Positions 52,456 to 61,414 of a DNA stretch of 64,000 bases are shown one piece after another. Source of the DNA: Candidatus Nucleicultrix amoebiphila FS5. GTDB taxonomy: Bacteria; Pseudomonadota; Alphaproteobacteria; Caedimonadales; Nucleicultricaceae. The DNA is taken from contig NZ_CP008743.1 of NCBI RefSeq assembly GCF_002117145.1, positions 1,178,001 to 1,242,000 on the forward strand. The letters run 5' to 3'. Position numbers and translations under genes: made by a program. Every line of letters starts with the position of its first letter. Position 1 is the stretch's first letter. The notes under the pieces were generated by a model that was given only the letters and a program-made list of their open reading frames with translations, was not told where the DNA came from and ran no database searches.

Positions 52456-53325
52456 ATGGAAGTAAAACCAAACTATGTCATTGCTGGCAGTTTTGTTTTT
52501 GGTTTGCTTTTGGCAGCGCTGATTGCAGTGTTGTGGATGGCCAAAATTGATTTTCAGGGGAGGGCCCTTACCTATGACATTCTTTTTGAAGGATCGGTGA
52601 CGGGTTTAAGAGAAAACGAGCAAGTGCGTTATCATGGCTTGCCCATAGGATATATTAAAAGTCTCGCCGTTGATCAAAGAAATCCTGAGCGTATCTTGGT
52701 GCGTGTGAACATTACAGAGCCAGCGCTCATTCGAGAAGATACTATTGCGTCCATTGAAGCGAAGGGATTGACAGGAACAGGCTATATTCAAATTGAAGGA
52801 GGAAGTCGGGAAAGTCCTCTTCTACGCGCTAAAGAGGGTGAACGTTATCCCATTATAAAATCGCGGCAATCAAAGATTGAGATTTTATTTAGCGATGCCC
52901 CAAAAGTTCTCAGACGTATCTATAAATTGACAGGAACTTTGAACCGTTTCTTCGATGATGAAACGCGTATGGCCTTTAAAGAAGTTATGTTTGAGACACG
53001 ACATTCCTTAAAAGCTTTGCAAAAGTCCTTCGAAGATTTCACCTTGCAAATGCATAGCATGAAAAATGATTTCCACGTTGTGATGGGGAAATTTAAAGAT
53101 TCAGCAGGAATCTTTAATGATACGGCTATCGAATTTAAAAAGATGCTGGAAGGGAATCGTGAAGCGATCGAAGGATTTACCCACACCAGTCTTTATGAGT
53201 TTTCAAAGTTGATTTCAGAAACCCATGATTCTGTTCAAGGGATTACGCGTATTGTGTCACAATTAGAGCGCAGTCCGGGTGACTTTATCAATAAAAACTT
53301 AAATTCAGGGGTTCCCATCGAATGA
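52456..53325 (+). CDS. mlaD: MlaD-type MCE protein
   Basis: This inner-membrane-anchored protein carries lipids across the periplasm. It has an N-terminal membrane helix (about residues 8-30), then an MCE domain (YDILFEGSVTGLRENEQVRY, HGLPIGYIKSL, IEAKGLTGTGYIQIEGG) and a long helical C-terminus (about residues 150-280). The 289 residues are longer than E. coli MlaD (183), as in alphaproteobacteria. The last codons overlap the lipoprotein gene by 4 bp. Confidence 0.9.
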   Translation: MEVKPNYVIAGSFVFGLLLAALIAVLWMAKIDFQGRALTYDILFEGSVTGLRENEQVRYHGLPIGYIKSLAVDQRNPERILVRVNITEPALIREDTIASIEAKGLTGTGYIQIEGGSRESPLLRAKEGERYPIIKSRQSKIEILFSDAPKVLRRIYKLTGTLNRFFDDETRMAFKEVMFETRHSLKALQKSFEDFTLQMHSMKNDFHVVMGKFKDSAGIFNDTAIEFKKMLEGNREAIEGFTHTSLYEFSKLISETHDSVQGITRIVSQLERSPGDFINKNLNSGVPIE

Positions 53326-53951
53326 TGCAAATGGTTAATTCAAGAGCGTTTGTTGTTGTGAGCTTTTTTCTAACGGGGTGTGTCAGTTTGTTTCCTGAAC
53401 CTTCTAAAGAAGGGAAAAGAATTGTCTTACAATCTCTGAAAGAGCTCCGTAAATCTCACGTATCTTTGTCAGACATTGTGATGATTGATGAACCTGCAGC
53501 AACTGGTCCTGTTGCGACAACGAGAATTAGTGTTTTAAGACAGGATGAGGCAGGATTAATGCTGCAGGATATGTTGGCGGGGACAGAATGGCCAGAGAGT
53601 TTGCCAAAAATTATCCAAACGCATTTAGTTGAGGCCCTTGAGTATTCCGGTCATTTTAAGGGGGTAGGGCGTGTTGAAGATAACCTTAAGAGCACCCTTT
53701 TAATGATTCCTGAAATCCGACACTTCGATCTTCTTGAAGATCAAGGCGTCTTTCGTAAGGTACAAATTGAATTAGAAATAAAAATGGCCCGCTCGCCTCG
53801 TCGAGATCTCTTGGCTCAGCGTGTTTTTAAATCAGAAGCTTTCGTAACAGAACAGGGTCTTAAAGGAGTAATGATGGCCTTTAATCAGGCCTATCAGCGT
53901 ATTTTGGATGAGCTTGTTCAGTGGGTTTTAGAGGCTCAGTTTAAGAATTAG
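53322..53951 (+). CDS. ABC-type transport auxiliary lipoprotein (PqiC-like)
   Basis: The 209-residue product starts with a lipoprotein signal ending in the lipobox LTGC. The mature part fits the ABC_trans_aux family (PqiC/YmbA-like), outer-membrane lipoproteins that work with MCE transporters. The gene overlaps mlaD by 4 bp (ATGA), so it is the last gene of the operon. No MlaA or MlaC is seen here. Confidence 0.82.
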   Translation: MMQMVNSRAFVVVSFFLTGCVSLFPEPSKEGKRIVLQSLKELRKSHVSLSDIVMIDEPAATGPVATTRISVLRQDEAGLMLQDMLAGTEWPESLPKIIQTHLVEALEYSGHFKGVGRVEDNLKSTLLMIPEIRHFDLLEDQGVFRKVQIELEIKMARSPRRDLLAQRVFKSEAFVTEQGLKGVMMAFNQAYQRILDELVQWVLEAQFKN

Positions 53952-54054
53952 AGTGGAAAAACAGCGACGTAACCCTTATTTAATAAGAAGACTTGCATTT
54001 TTTTTATGAGTTCAGTAAAAGCAAAATAGATTTATGTATAAATAGGATTCGACC

Positions 54055-54279
54055 ATGAAGAAAAATACCCATCCCGATTACCATACGATTAAAGTCGTTA
54101 TGACGAATGGTACTGAATTTGAGACCCGTTCAACTTGGGGTAAAGAAGGCGACGTGTTTCGCTTAGATATCGATCCTTCATCCCATCCTGCTTGGACAGG
54201 CGTTCATCGTCTTATTGACACTGGGGGGCAACTCTCTAAGTTTAACAGCCGTTATCAAAATTTTGGTCTTAAGAATTAA
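54055..54279 (+). CDS. rpmE: 50S ribosomal protein bL31
   Basis: A 74-residue bL31 starting [20 protein letters not shown] with FETRSTW and HPAWTG and ending FNSRYQNFG. The zinc-binding Cys of the long-type protein are absent, so this is the C-minus form. A terminator follows. Confidence 0.95.
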   Translation: MKKNTHPDYHTIKVVMTNGTEFETRSTWGKEGDVFRLDIDPSSHPAWTGVHRLIDTGGQLSKFNSRYQNFGLKN

Positions 54280-54301
54280 TTTTAATATTTTACCACAATA
54301 A

Positions 54302-54340
54302 AAGGCCCTTTGACTTTATGTCTGGGGCCTTGTTTTTTTT
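54302..54340 (+). terminator. rho-independent terminator of rpmE
   Basis: Stem AAGGCCC / GGGGCCTT (54302-54308 and 54324-54331) followed by GTTTTTTTT, just after the rpmE stop. Confidence 0.85.
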
Positions 54341-54375
54341 GTCCACTCCAGCCACAATAGGCACGGAGGTTACCC

Positions 54376-54828
54376 ATGCGCCCATTTGATTTAACGCCTT
54401 TATTTCGCTCAAGCATTGGTTTTGATAATTTAATGCGTTTGATGGATGCTGCCATGCGTTCTGAAGAAGGTGGTCATACAACCTATCCCCCCTATAACAT
54501 CGAAAAACTTGATGAGAACATCTATCGTTTGATCATGGCTGTGGCGGGTTTTTCCAGCGAAGAACTATCTGTTACCATTCAACATAACTTGTTAACAGTC
54601 TCAGGTAAATCTAAGGGGGAAGAGGAAAAGGTCCAATATATCTATAAAGGAATTGCGCGTCGGGCTTTTGAACGACGTTTTCAGGTCGCTGATTTTATCC
54701 AAGTAGGTGATGCATTACTTGAGAATGGTCTCTTGAAGATCACGTTAATTCGAGAAATTCCTGAAGATTTCAAACCACAATCTATCGCTATTCAAACCCG
54801 CAATCCTAAAGCATTGCCCAGTAAATAA
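54376..54828 (+). CDS. small heat-shock protein, Hsp20/IbpA family
   Basis: This ATP-independent holdase binds unfolding proteins. The 150 residues include the alpha-crystallin domain (about 35-130): PPYNIEKLDENIYRLIMAVA, GFSSEELSVTI, FERRFQVADF and the conserved ENGLLKITLIREIPE end. GGAGGTTACCC lies before the ATG. I see no clear ROSE-type thermometer upstream. It has its own promoter region after the rpmE terminator. Confidence 0.92.
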   Translation: MRPFDLTPLFRSSIGFDNLMRLMDAAMRSEEGGHTTYPPYNIEKLDENIYRLIMAVAGFSSEELSVTIQHNLLTVSGKSKGEEEKVQYIYKGIARRAFERRFQVADFIQVGDALLENGLLKITLIREIPEDFKPQSIAIQTRNPKALPSK

Positions 54829-54844
54829 TTAACTTTGGACTATA

Positions 54845-54875
54845 AAAAACCCCGACTTTTTGGATCGGGGTTTTT
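54845..54875. terminator. bidirectional terminator between hsp20 and the 54899 gene
   Basis: AAAAACCCCGA / TCGGGGTTTTT (54845-54855 and 54865-54875) forms a strong hairpin with runs on both sides and serves both convergent genes. Confidence 0.88.
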
Positions 54876-54898
54876 AAAAGTATTAAAGTGTTTTTTGC

Positions 54899-55840
54899 TT
54901 AGCTGGCGGAAGAAGTCTCAGCAGGTGTTGTTGTGTCGCCAACAGGCGTTGTTGTATCGCCAGCAGGTGTGGTCGTTGTGTCACCAGCGGGTGTTGTTGT
55001 TGTATCGCCAGCAGGCGTTGTTGTTGTATCACCAGCAGGAGTGGTCGTTGTGTCAACTGTCGTAGGTGCTGGGGTAGGATTTGTTGGTTGCGGATCATTT
55101 GGCGTCGTAGTTACTTCAGGAACCACTGGGGTTGGCTTTACGCTGATTGGCAGTGTTGCTGAACGCAATGAAAACACAGGAGTTGCGTTATTTCCTCCAC
55201 CCCCTGAAACAGAAATTTCAAAGCCATTGGGTGCATTAATCGTATATTTGACTTTACCAATAAATGGATTGCTAAAGCCTATAGATGCAGTGCCTGCACC
55301 ATCCGACAAATCATAGGTTAATGTTCCTTCAACACCCTTGAGCAGAGTATTTGATTTAGCGGCACTGTGTCCTGATGATTCAGGTTGAATGTCGTCAGGA
55401 ACCATTCTTTCACACCATTGACCCAGTGTGCATAAAGATGTTGTTGTGTTCAGAGTTAGAACTCTGCTTGTATAGTTATTGACAGTAAAAGCAACAGAAC
55501 GATCACTATCTTCAAGCTTACTTAAGTCTGCAGAAACAGTAACTTTTCCCGTGGATGGATCCAAAGCCACAACGATATTCTCAAAATCGCCCAAGGGAGC
55601 GATCGCATCAGAAAGTTGCTTTTGAACATTTGCTGTAATCTCGGCAGCTTTTCCTTCGTCGTCACGATGAAAGGAAACAGTCTTACTTGCACTGTTTGCA
55701 ACAAACTCAACTTGCCCGACGGTTGTTTTCACGCTGCCATCAGAGTTAACTTCAAAATCATCAACACTGGCTTGAACATTGCTGATCGCTAAGGTGAACA
55801 TAAAGGAAGAGGTGAGGAGTAATTTATTTGTTATTTTCAT
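54899..55840 (-). CDS. secreted aegerolysin-like protein with TTTTPAGD repeat tail
   Basis: The 313-residue product has a signal peptide (MKITNKLLLTSSFMFTLAIS, then NVQAS). The middle (about residues 115-225) looks like the aegerolysin/crystal-protein-ET79 fold: FTVNNYTSRVLTL, GVEGTLTYDLSDGAG, IGFSNPFIGKVKYTI and GGGGNNATPVFSL, matching the G-EGT-Y and NPF-G blocks. The tail (about 236-313) has a Pro-rich linker and then four near-identical TTTTPAGD units plus shorter variants. Aegerolysins bind membrane lipids and may help pore formation. The resemblance is pattern-based and needs a profile search. Low-complexity tail copy number may vary. Confidence 0.5.
   Translation of the reverse strand: MKITNKLLLTSSFMFTLAISNVQASVDDFEVNSDGSVKTTVGQVEFVANSASKTVSFHRDDEGKAAEITANVQKQLSDAIAPLGDFENIVVALDPSTGKVTVSADLSKLEDSDRSVAFTVNNYTSRVLTLNTTTSLCTLGQWCERMVPDDIQPESSGHSAAKSNTLLKGVEGTLTYDLSDGAGTASIGFSNPFIGKVKYTINAPNGFEISVSGGGGNNATPVFSLRSATLPISVKPTPVVPEVTTTPNDPQPTNPTPAPTTVDTTTTPAGDTTTTPAGDTTTTPAGDTTTTPAGDTTTPVGDTTTPAETSSAS
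54917..55060 (-). repeat. 24-bp tandem repeat in the 54899 gene
   Basis: About four 24-bp units encoding TTTTPAGD, with two shorter 21-bp variants (TTTPVGD and TTTPAET) at the C-terminal end. The units keep reading frame, so changes in copy number would alter length without breaking the protein. Confidence 0.8.
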
Positions 55841-56070
55841 TTATTTTTCCCTGTTGAAACAATTGTTATTATATTTCAAATACTTAATTACTTAGTAAAA
55901 ATAGTCATTAAGCACTGGATGAGGATAATACCAATTATATATTTTTAGTCAAACATTCAATTACTTATAAAGTGTTTCAAAAATTTGATAAAAATCAAAA
56001 GGTTATTTAAATAAATATATTTTCTCTTCCCATAAAAAAATTTTACACCCCATTACCGCTCCAAAAGAAC

Positions 56071-57828
56071 TTAGTACCCCAAGCCGAAACCAAAACCAAT
56101 TTTGGTGAGCGCATCGCGAATATAAGGAATTGTTTTCTTTGAATACGTCATGGCATTACCGTGAGCAAAAGTTCCTGCGACAACCTTACCGTTAGCATCG
56201 AGAAAAGCTTTATGAGAGCTGCCCGATGTTTCTCTAACACTATTAGGACCATTAATCTCTTGCCATAAAGCTTTAATTTGACCAAAGGAGACATTTTTAA
56301 ATGCTTGATAATCAAAAATAGCTTCATACGTCTTCCAATGTTTCCCGCTGAGATAGTTTGGATTTGAGATCAAAGTTCTATAGGTGTTTGTATCCGCTCC
56401 ATGAAACAGACGCATTCCGCGCGGGGCAAGATAATCTAAGCGATCCTTTACGACTACTTGACTGGAAGAGGCGACAGGAAATACCTCTTGCGTCGTTTCT
56501 GAGGTAGAAGTTCTGAGAAGAGAAACGTGTTGGTTTTCCTTAGGTTCTTCTTTGACTATTAAAGGTTTTGGCAGACTCAAAATTTCTGGTGCAGCAGGGA
56601 TACTGCTATGGGTTTTGATATCCACTTCTGAAGGCAGATCTACGGTGTCATTGAGTGAAGTTTTAATCAGCTCTTCCGTTATGATGTCAATGTCCTTTTC
56701 AAACAAAGATGTCGTCTGAGGAGGGACAAGGGAAGTCACTTGTTTAACAGGTTTCACGCTTGAAGGAGGAAGAGCGGGGGCTTTACTAGAACTAGGCTTC
56801 TGCTGATTTGGTGCACCCTCTTTGCTTGTTGTCTGACGAGCGTGAGGAGATGAAGCAACACTTGAAGAAGAGTGTTCAGCTCTACTAACCGCACGCGTTG
56901 GTACTTGTTTTGGCTTCAACCAATCCGGGTAAAGAAGGGGGTTAATTTTTTTATAGTCTTTATAAGTAGGATCAACTTGGCTTCTTTCATATTCACTGAC
57001 TTTAACAGGAATCATTTTTCCTTTTGAGTATCCCAGTAAAGGCATATCGATTGTTTCATTTTCTAAACCATAGGTTTGATAGAAATCCAAATCAAAGTGC
57101 TTTCCGGCAGGATCGCTTTCATGAACGTAAATTGCGCCATCGGGATGTCCTAGATCATCTGTTTTACCGGATAACAAAGGCCACAATGTTGGCGAAAGGC
57201 GTATATAAAAACGTGTTTTATCACTCAGTTCATGGGGGGTGGCGAGTGCATAAAGACTCAGAATAAGCTTATTGCCGAACTGAAAGAAAGTGGTATCACT
57301 TTCTGCTTGTTTTCTCATGACGGGATCTGATCCGTAGTATTTATCAATGTTTTGAGGATGTGTATAAGCAACCCGATTGTAAGTAACGTCCCGATATAGC
57401 TCAGGGTTTGATCGATATTTAGTAATTGCTTGAAACATTGCGTCTTTTGCTTTTTCTCTTAGTGAAAGCAGTGTAAGTCTGTGGGATAAAAAGTAAAATA
57501 AAGCAGCGTTGATACTTTTTTTTCCTGTAAGAATATCCTCTATATTTTTTTTGTAAGACAGGGCTATGTCGATGTTCTCTTCGGCGTTTTTAATGCTGAT
57601 GATTGAAGGCCTAGCACTTAAAGAATATTGTTCTGCGTTAAAATTTTCAGCGTAAATTTTATAGTCTTCTGAGAAAGCAATAAATTGGTCGGCATAAGAG
57701 AGTATTTCGTGAAGGCGCGTGACTCTAGAGTTGCTATTTTCTTCTTGCATCTCAACAAAGGAAGTTGCTTCGAGAGACGTGAATGCAAAAAATATGACAA
57801 TAAAAATAAGTTTTTTAAAATGAATCAT
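56071..57828 (-). CDS. secreted protein with HicA-like C-terminal domain
   Basis: The 585-residue product has a signal peptide (MIHFKKLIFIVIFFAFTSLE, then ATS). Residues about 30-285 are mixed alpha/beta without recognised family. Residues about 300-470 are Ser/Pro-rich and disordered. The last 80 residues read VSFGQIKALWQEINGP, SGSSHKAFLDANGK and YSKKTIPYIRDALTKIG, which matches the HicA toxin pattern (helix, G[ST]SH with catalytic His, then a final helix). A HicA-type RNase-like domain at the end of a secreted protein would be unusual. The match is by eye and moderate. Confidence 0.5.
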   Translation of the reverse strand: MIHFKKLIFIVIFFAFTSLEATSFVEMQEENSNSRVTRLHEILSYADQFIAFSEDYKIYAENFNAEQYSLSARPSIISIKNAEENIDIALSYKKNIEDILTGKKSINAALFYFLSHRLTLLSLREKAKDAMFQAITKYRSNPELYRDVTYNRVAYTHPQNIDKYYGSDPVMRKQAESDTTFFQFGNKLILSLYALATPHELSDKTRFYIRLSPTLWPLLSGKTDDLGHPDGAIYVHESDPAGKHFDLDFYQTYGLENETIDMPLLGYSKGKMIPVKVSEYERSQVDPTYKDYKKINPLLYPDWLKPKQVPTRAVSRAEHSSSSVASSPHARQTTSKEGAPNQQKPSSSKAPALPPSSVKPVKQVTSLVPPQTTSLFEKDIDIITEELIKTSLNDTVDLPSEVDIKTHSSIPAAPEILSLPKPLIVKEEPKENQHVSLLRTSTSETTQEVFPVASSSQVVVKDRLDYLAPRGMRLFHGADTNTYRTLISNPNYLSGKHWKTYEAIFDYQAFKNVSFGQIKALWQEINGPNSVRETSGSSHKAFLDANGKVVAGTFAHGNAMTYSKKTIPYIRDALTKIGFGFGLGY

Positions 57829-58006
57829 GATTGGATTTTCAATAAAATTGATTTTTAAAAGATAATAATAAAGATATGGGGAGATATATTAAATTTTCAA
57901 TTCTGTCAAATTTTTTTGACAAAATATATTTTTTCTAAAAATAGATATAAATATGCAAAATACTTAGTATTTCTAAGTATTCTTGAAGATCATTTTTGTA
58001 AGGAAA

Positions 58007-58924
58007 TTATATATCGCCTTTTTCGAGTTCATCATCATGGGCGTCATAATAAGGATCTTCATGAATGATGATTTCAGCGCGGGGGAATTTTATGCGGATA
58101 TTATGAGAGACTTTTTCTGCTATTTTGTGGGCTTCTTGTAAGGTCATTTCTGGATCCATCTCCAGATGCAGCTGAATAAAACTCTTACTTCCTGAGGAAC
58201 GGGTTCTTAAATCATGGATGCCTTTTACTTTTGGATGACTAGCTGCAATTCGCGTGATTTCTTCGCGCGCCTCATCGGGAAATTCACGATCAATCAAAAT
58301 ATCAAAAGAATGTTTTATAATGTCCCACGCTGTGTAAAGGATATAAAAGGCGATCGCTGCACCAATGATAGGATCAAAGAAAGTGTGTTGAAAAAAATTA
58401 CTGAGTCCCAAAGCAAGCAACACACTTAAGTTCACCATAATGTCGCTTTTGTAATGAATGGAGTCCGCGCGAATAGCTGCTGAAGATGTTTTTTTCACAA
58501 CGTATTGTTGGAACGCCACCAAAAAAATTGTCACGATGATCGATACGATCATGGTAACGAGGCCTATTTTTATTTCAATAAGGGGTTCTGGTTGAATAAG
58601 GCGATGCAAGGCTTCATAAAAAAGCCATCCAGCAGAACCTGAAATAAAAGCGGATTGCCCCAGAGCAGCGATGGCCTCAATTTTTCCATGGCCAAAGCGA
58701 TGTTCTTTATCCGCGGGTCTCAAGGCATGACGAATGGCAACTAAGTTGATAAAAGAAGCCATACCATCTAATAGAGAATCTACCAAAGTTGCCTGAAGGC
58801 TCACGGCGTTGGTCATGACCCACGCAAAAAATTTAATTGAAATAAGTCCAACAGCCACCGTCACTGAAGCGTATGTGGCGAGACGAATCAACGTTAACTC
58901 TCGTTCAGTTAAGGCGTTGTGCAT
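58007..58924 (-). CDS. cation diffusion facilitator, FieF type
   Basis: This proton-driven exporter removes divalent metals such as Zn or Fe. The 305 residues have six membrane helices with the metal-site motifs DSLLD (helix II) and HYKSD (helix V), then a cytoplasmic domain (about residues 215-300) with HPKVKGIHDLRTRSSGSKSF and ending in acid and His residues (HEDPYYDAHDDE). The motif pair and length fit FieF/YiiP. Metal specificity cannot be read with confidence. Confidence 0.9.
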   Translation of the reverse strand: MHNALTERELTLIRLATYASVTVAVGLISIKFFAWVMTNAVSLQATLVDSLLDGMASFINLVAIRHALRPADKEHRFGHGKIEAIAALGQSAFISGSAGWLFYEALHRLIQPEPLIEIKIGLVTMIVSIIVTIFLVAFQQYVVKKTSSAAIRADSIHYKSDIMVNLSVLLALGLSNFFQHTFFDPIIGAAIAFYILYTAWDIIKHSFDILIDREFPDEAREEITRIAASHPKVKGIHDLRTRSSGSKSFIQLHLEMDPEMTLQEAHKIAEKVSHNIRIKFPRAEIIIHEDPYYDAHDDELEKGDI

Positions 58925-59069
58925 AAGCTCCCTGTTCTTAAATTCAATTCTTATAAAATTCTAAAAGTATTTAATCGTCATTCAAGAATGATGAAAAGAA
59001 AAAAATAGTTTGATTCATCTTTTCCTTTGTCACGGCGCGGCTCTCTTTTAAACTGCAAAAGCCCATATT

Positions 59070-59690
59070 TTAAAGAGAATGAATGACGTTGGTTACGACA
59101 CCCCAAATCATGAACATGGTTTCATCGCGCACTTCAATAGCAGGATAAGTTGGGTTTTCAGGCATAAGTAATAATTTGCCATGTTCACGCACAAGGCGCT
59201 TTACCGTGGATTCACCATTAATGACAGCGACAACAATACGGCCGCTGCTGGGAGGCAAACTACGATCAACGACCAATAAATCACCCGGATGAATGCCTGC
59301 ATCGATCATCGAGTCTCCACTTACCCGAACAAAAAACGTGCTATTCGGATTTTTTAAAAGATGCTCATTAAGATCAAGACTATCTTCCGTATACTCTTCC
59401 ATGCGCTCGGGCAAACCGGCGGGAACATGTGTCGTGTACAACTTGAGAGAGGTTGCATTTCCAATTTTTGGTCTAAAAATTTGATCAACTTTGATGACTT
59501 TTTTCCCCGGTTGAGGAACATCAGAAAGCTGTTTCAGCATCAACTTAATTTCATCGACGCGACTTTTAGGAACACGCATAACCGTCGTTCGTTCACCATA
59601 AGGGCCACTCCCAATTTTGCGGCCAGCGCCAGGCCTTTTCCCTCCATGCCTTTTTTTTCCCTCGGATATATTCGTGACAGTACGTTTCAT
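59070..59690 (-). CDS. UmuD-like S24 family peptidase
   Basis: The 206-residue product has a basic N-terminus rich in Gly, Arg and Lys (HGGKRPGAGRK), then the S24 domain from about residue 80. The catalytic Ser is in VSGDSMIDAGI and the Lys in STVKRLVRE, with a likely self-cleavage site Ala-Gly in VPAGLPER. UmuD has Cys-Gly and LexA has Ala-Gly here. No umuC is adjacent, and the N-terminal part is not a LexA helix-turn-helix. It may be a stand-alone UmuD or an unusual S24 repressor. Confidence 0.8.
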   Translation of the reverse strand: MKRTVTNISEGKKRHGGKRPGAGRKIGSGPYGERTTVMRVPKSRVDEIKLMLKQLSDVPQPGKKVIKVDQIFRPKIGNATSLKLYTTHVPAGLPERMEEYTEDSLDLNEHLLKNPNSTFFVRVSGDSMIDAGIHPGDLLVVDRSLPPSSGRIVVAVINGESTVKRLVREHGKLLLMPENPTYPAIEVRDETMFMIWGVVTNVIHSL

Positions 59691-59773
59691 CTATGTTACA
59701 CCAATCAAACTTAATCCCAAATTTATAAAATATGCTTTTGAATTTAAAAACTTTTCTTTCTGTCGTAAAGGAT

Positions 59774-59801
59774 TTGACAGAAATAATAAATAGATTCTAA
59801 A
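59774..59801 (+). promoter_or_regulatory. sigma70-type promoter for the peptide transporter
   Basis: A perfect TTGACA (59774-59779), 16-bp spacer and TCTAAA (59796-59801) lie about 80 bp before the ATG. Downstream, CCCTTAA...TTAAGGG (59820-59843) forms a hairpin in the leader without a T-run. Confidence 0.4.
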
Positions 59802-59879
59802 GTCATAAAAATTAAAGAACCCTTAAGAGATGATCTTTAAGGGGCGTAACCTGAGGCTTTATGTGATTTAAGGGAAAAA

Positions 59880-61406
59880 ATGATAATGACCCAAACTCTG
59901 ACCGAAAACCTATCACCCATTGAAAAAAAAGCTATAAAAGCAGCGTCTGCTTCTCATCCGAAGGGGCTTTATGTTCTGTTTTTTGCAGAGCTTTGGGAGC
60001 GTTTCAGTTACTATGGGATGCGTGCTCTCCTGATTCTCTATATGACAAAAGAGCTTTTGTTTGGGGATGAAAAAGCCTATGGCATTTACGGAGCGTATGG
60101 TGCGCTTGTTTATGGTGCTCCGTTGGTTGGAGGCTATCTTGCGGATCGATATTTAGGAAATCGACGCGCGATCTATTTGGGTGGTTTTATTATTGCCTTG
60201 GGCCATTTTACCTTAGCGCTTCCTATTCAGTCAGCCCTTTATTATGGAATTGCTTTCATCATTGTAGGCACAGGCTTTTTCAAAGCCAATGTGGCATCCC
60301 TTGTGGGACAACTTTATGAAAAAGGAGACCCACGCAGAGACAGCGGTTTTACGCTGTTTTATATGGGGATTAACCTTGGAGGGTTTCTAGCGCCCTTAGC
60401 GTGTGGTTTTGTTGGTGAAACCTTTGGATGGCATTATGGCTTTGCCCTTGCGGGATTTGGGATGCTCTTGGGTATTTTGGTTCTATTTTGGGGAAGAGAT
60501 ATCATAAAAGATGTCGGCTTTTCTCCCATTGGGAAAAAGTTGGACAAGCCCGTTTTCTTGGGCCTGAGTCTTTTCAAAATCACCATTATCTTAGGAATAT
60601 TAGCTGCTCCTCTCGTTGCTCTGATGGTTGACCACAATCACGTTCTCAAACATTTTGTGACTATTTTTGGTGTGGGCACCTTGGCCATGATTCTTTACTT
60701 TATCTATGTTAGTGAAAAAGAAGAGAGAAAGTGTCTTTTAACCATCCTGGTTATGCTACCTTTCTATATGATATTTTGGGCATGCTTTGAACAAGCAGGA
60801 GGGTCTATGAACCTTTTTGCTGAACGCAATGTGGACAAAATGTTGTTTGGATGGGAGTTAAAGACCAGCTGGTTTCAATCCTTGAACCCATTTTTTATCG
60901 TGACATGTGCGCCTCTCTTTACGTTGCTTTGGGATTACATCACAAAAAAAAGGGGTCGCGATCTGTTAACGTCTACAAAATTTGCTCTCGGTTTGGCACA
61001 AGCGGGCTTAGGTTTCGGATGCTTGTTGATAGCAATTAAAACCTCCACACCAGAGGGATATACGGCCATGATTTGGTTGGTTTTAGCTTACCTTCTGCAT
61101 AGCACAGGAGAATTATGTATTTCTCCCGTCGGGTTATCCATGGTTTCAAAATTGTCCCCAGCGCGCTTTGCTAGCTTCATGATGGGATCCGTTTATTTGT
61201 GCATTTCTTTTGGTCATTATATCGCTGCTTTTATTGCGCGATTCTTTTGTGAATGTAGTGAAAAGGATATCACTACGGATAAGATTGCATCCTTGGATGT
61301 GTTCTATAGAATATATGAAACTCTTTTTTACTTCCCATTGGGGGCGGCTGTTTTGGCTTTAATCATCGGTTACTTTACGAAAGGCATCTTTAGACGCCAT
61401 CCATAA
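59880..61406 (+). CDS. proton-dependent oligopeptide transporter (POT/PTR2 family)
   Basis: This symporter imports di- and tripeptides. The 508 residues form about 14 membrane helices and carry ELWERFSYYGMRALLILYM, the ExxERFxYYG proton-coupling motif, and FKANVASLVGQLYEKGDPRR, the second POT signature. Peptide uptake fits an intracellular lifestyle. The alternative ATG two codons downstream is less likely. It has its own promoter candidate and is convergent with the 61415 gene. Confidence 0.92.
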   Translation: MIMTQTLTENLSPIEKKAIKAASASHPKGLYVLFFAELWERFSYYGMRALLILYMTKELLFGDEKAYGIYGAYGALVYGAPLVGGYLADRYLGNRRAIYLGGFIIALGHFTLALPIQSALYYGIAFIIVGTGFFKANVASLVGQLYEKGDPRRDSGFTLFYMGINLGGFLAPLACGFVGETFGWHYGFALAGFGMLLGILVLFWGRDIIKDVGFSPIGKKLDKPVFLGLSLFKITIILGILAAPLVALMVDHNHVLKHFVTIFGVGTLAMILYFIYVSEKEERKCLLTILVMLPFYMIFWACFEQAGGSMNLFAERNVDKMLFGWELKTSWFQSLNPFFIVTCAPLFTLLWDYITKKRGRDLLTSTKFALGLAQAGLGFGCLLIAIKTSTPEGYTAMIWLVLAYLLHSTGELCISPVGLSMVSKLSPARFASFMMGSVYLCISFGHYIAAFIARFFCECSEKDITTDKIASLDVFYRIYETLFYFPLGAAVLALIIGYFTKGIFRRHP

Positions 61407-61414
61407 AGAAGTGC

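Noticed and set aside
54917-55060. Possible CRISPR array
   Set aside because: The 24-bp units have no spacers, are contiguous and keep the reading frame of a secreted protein; there are no cas genes in the window.
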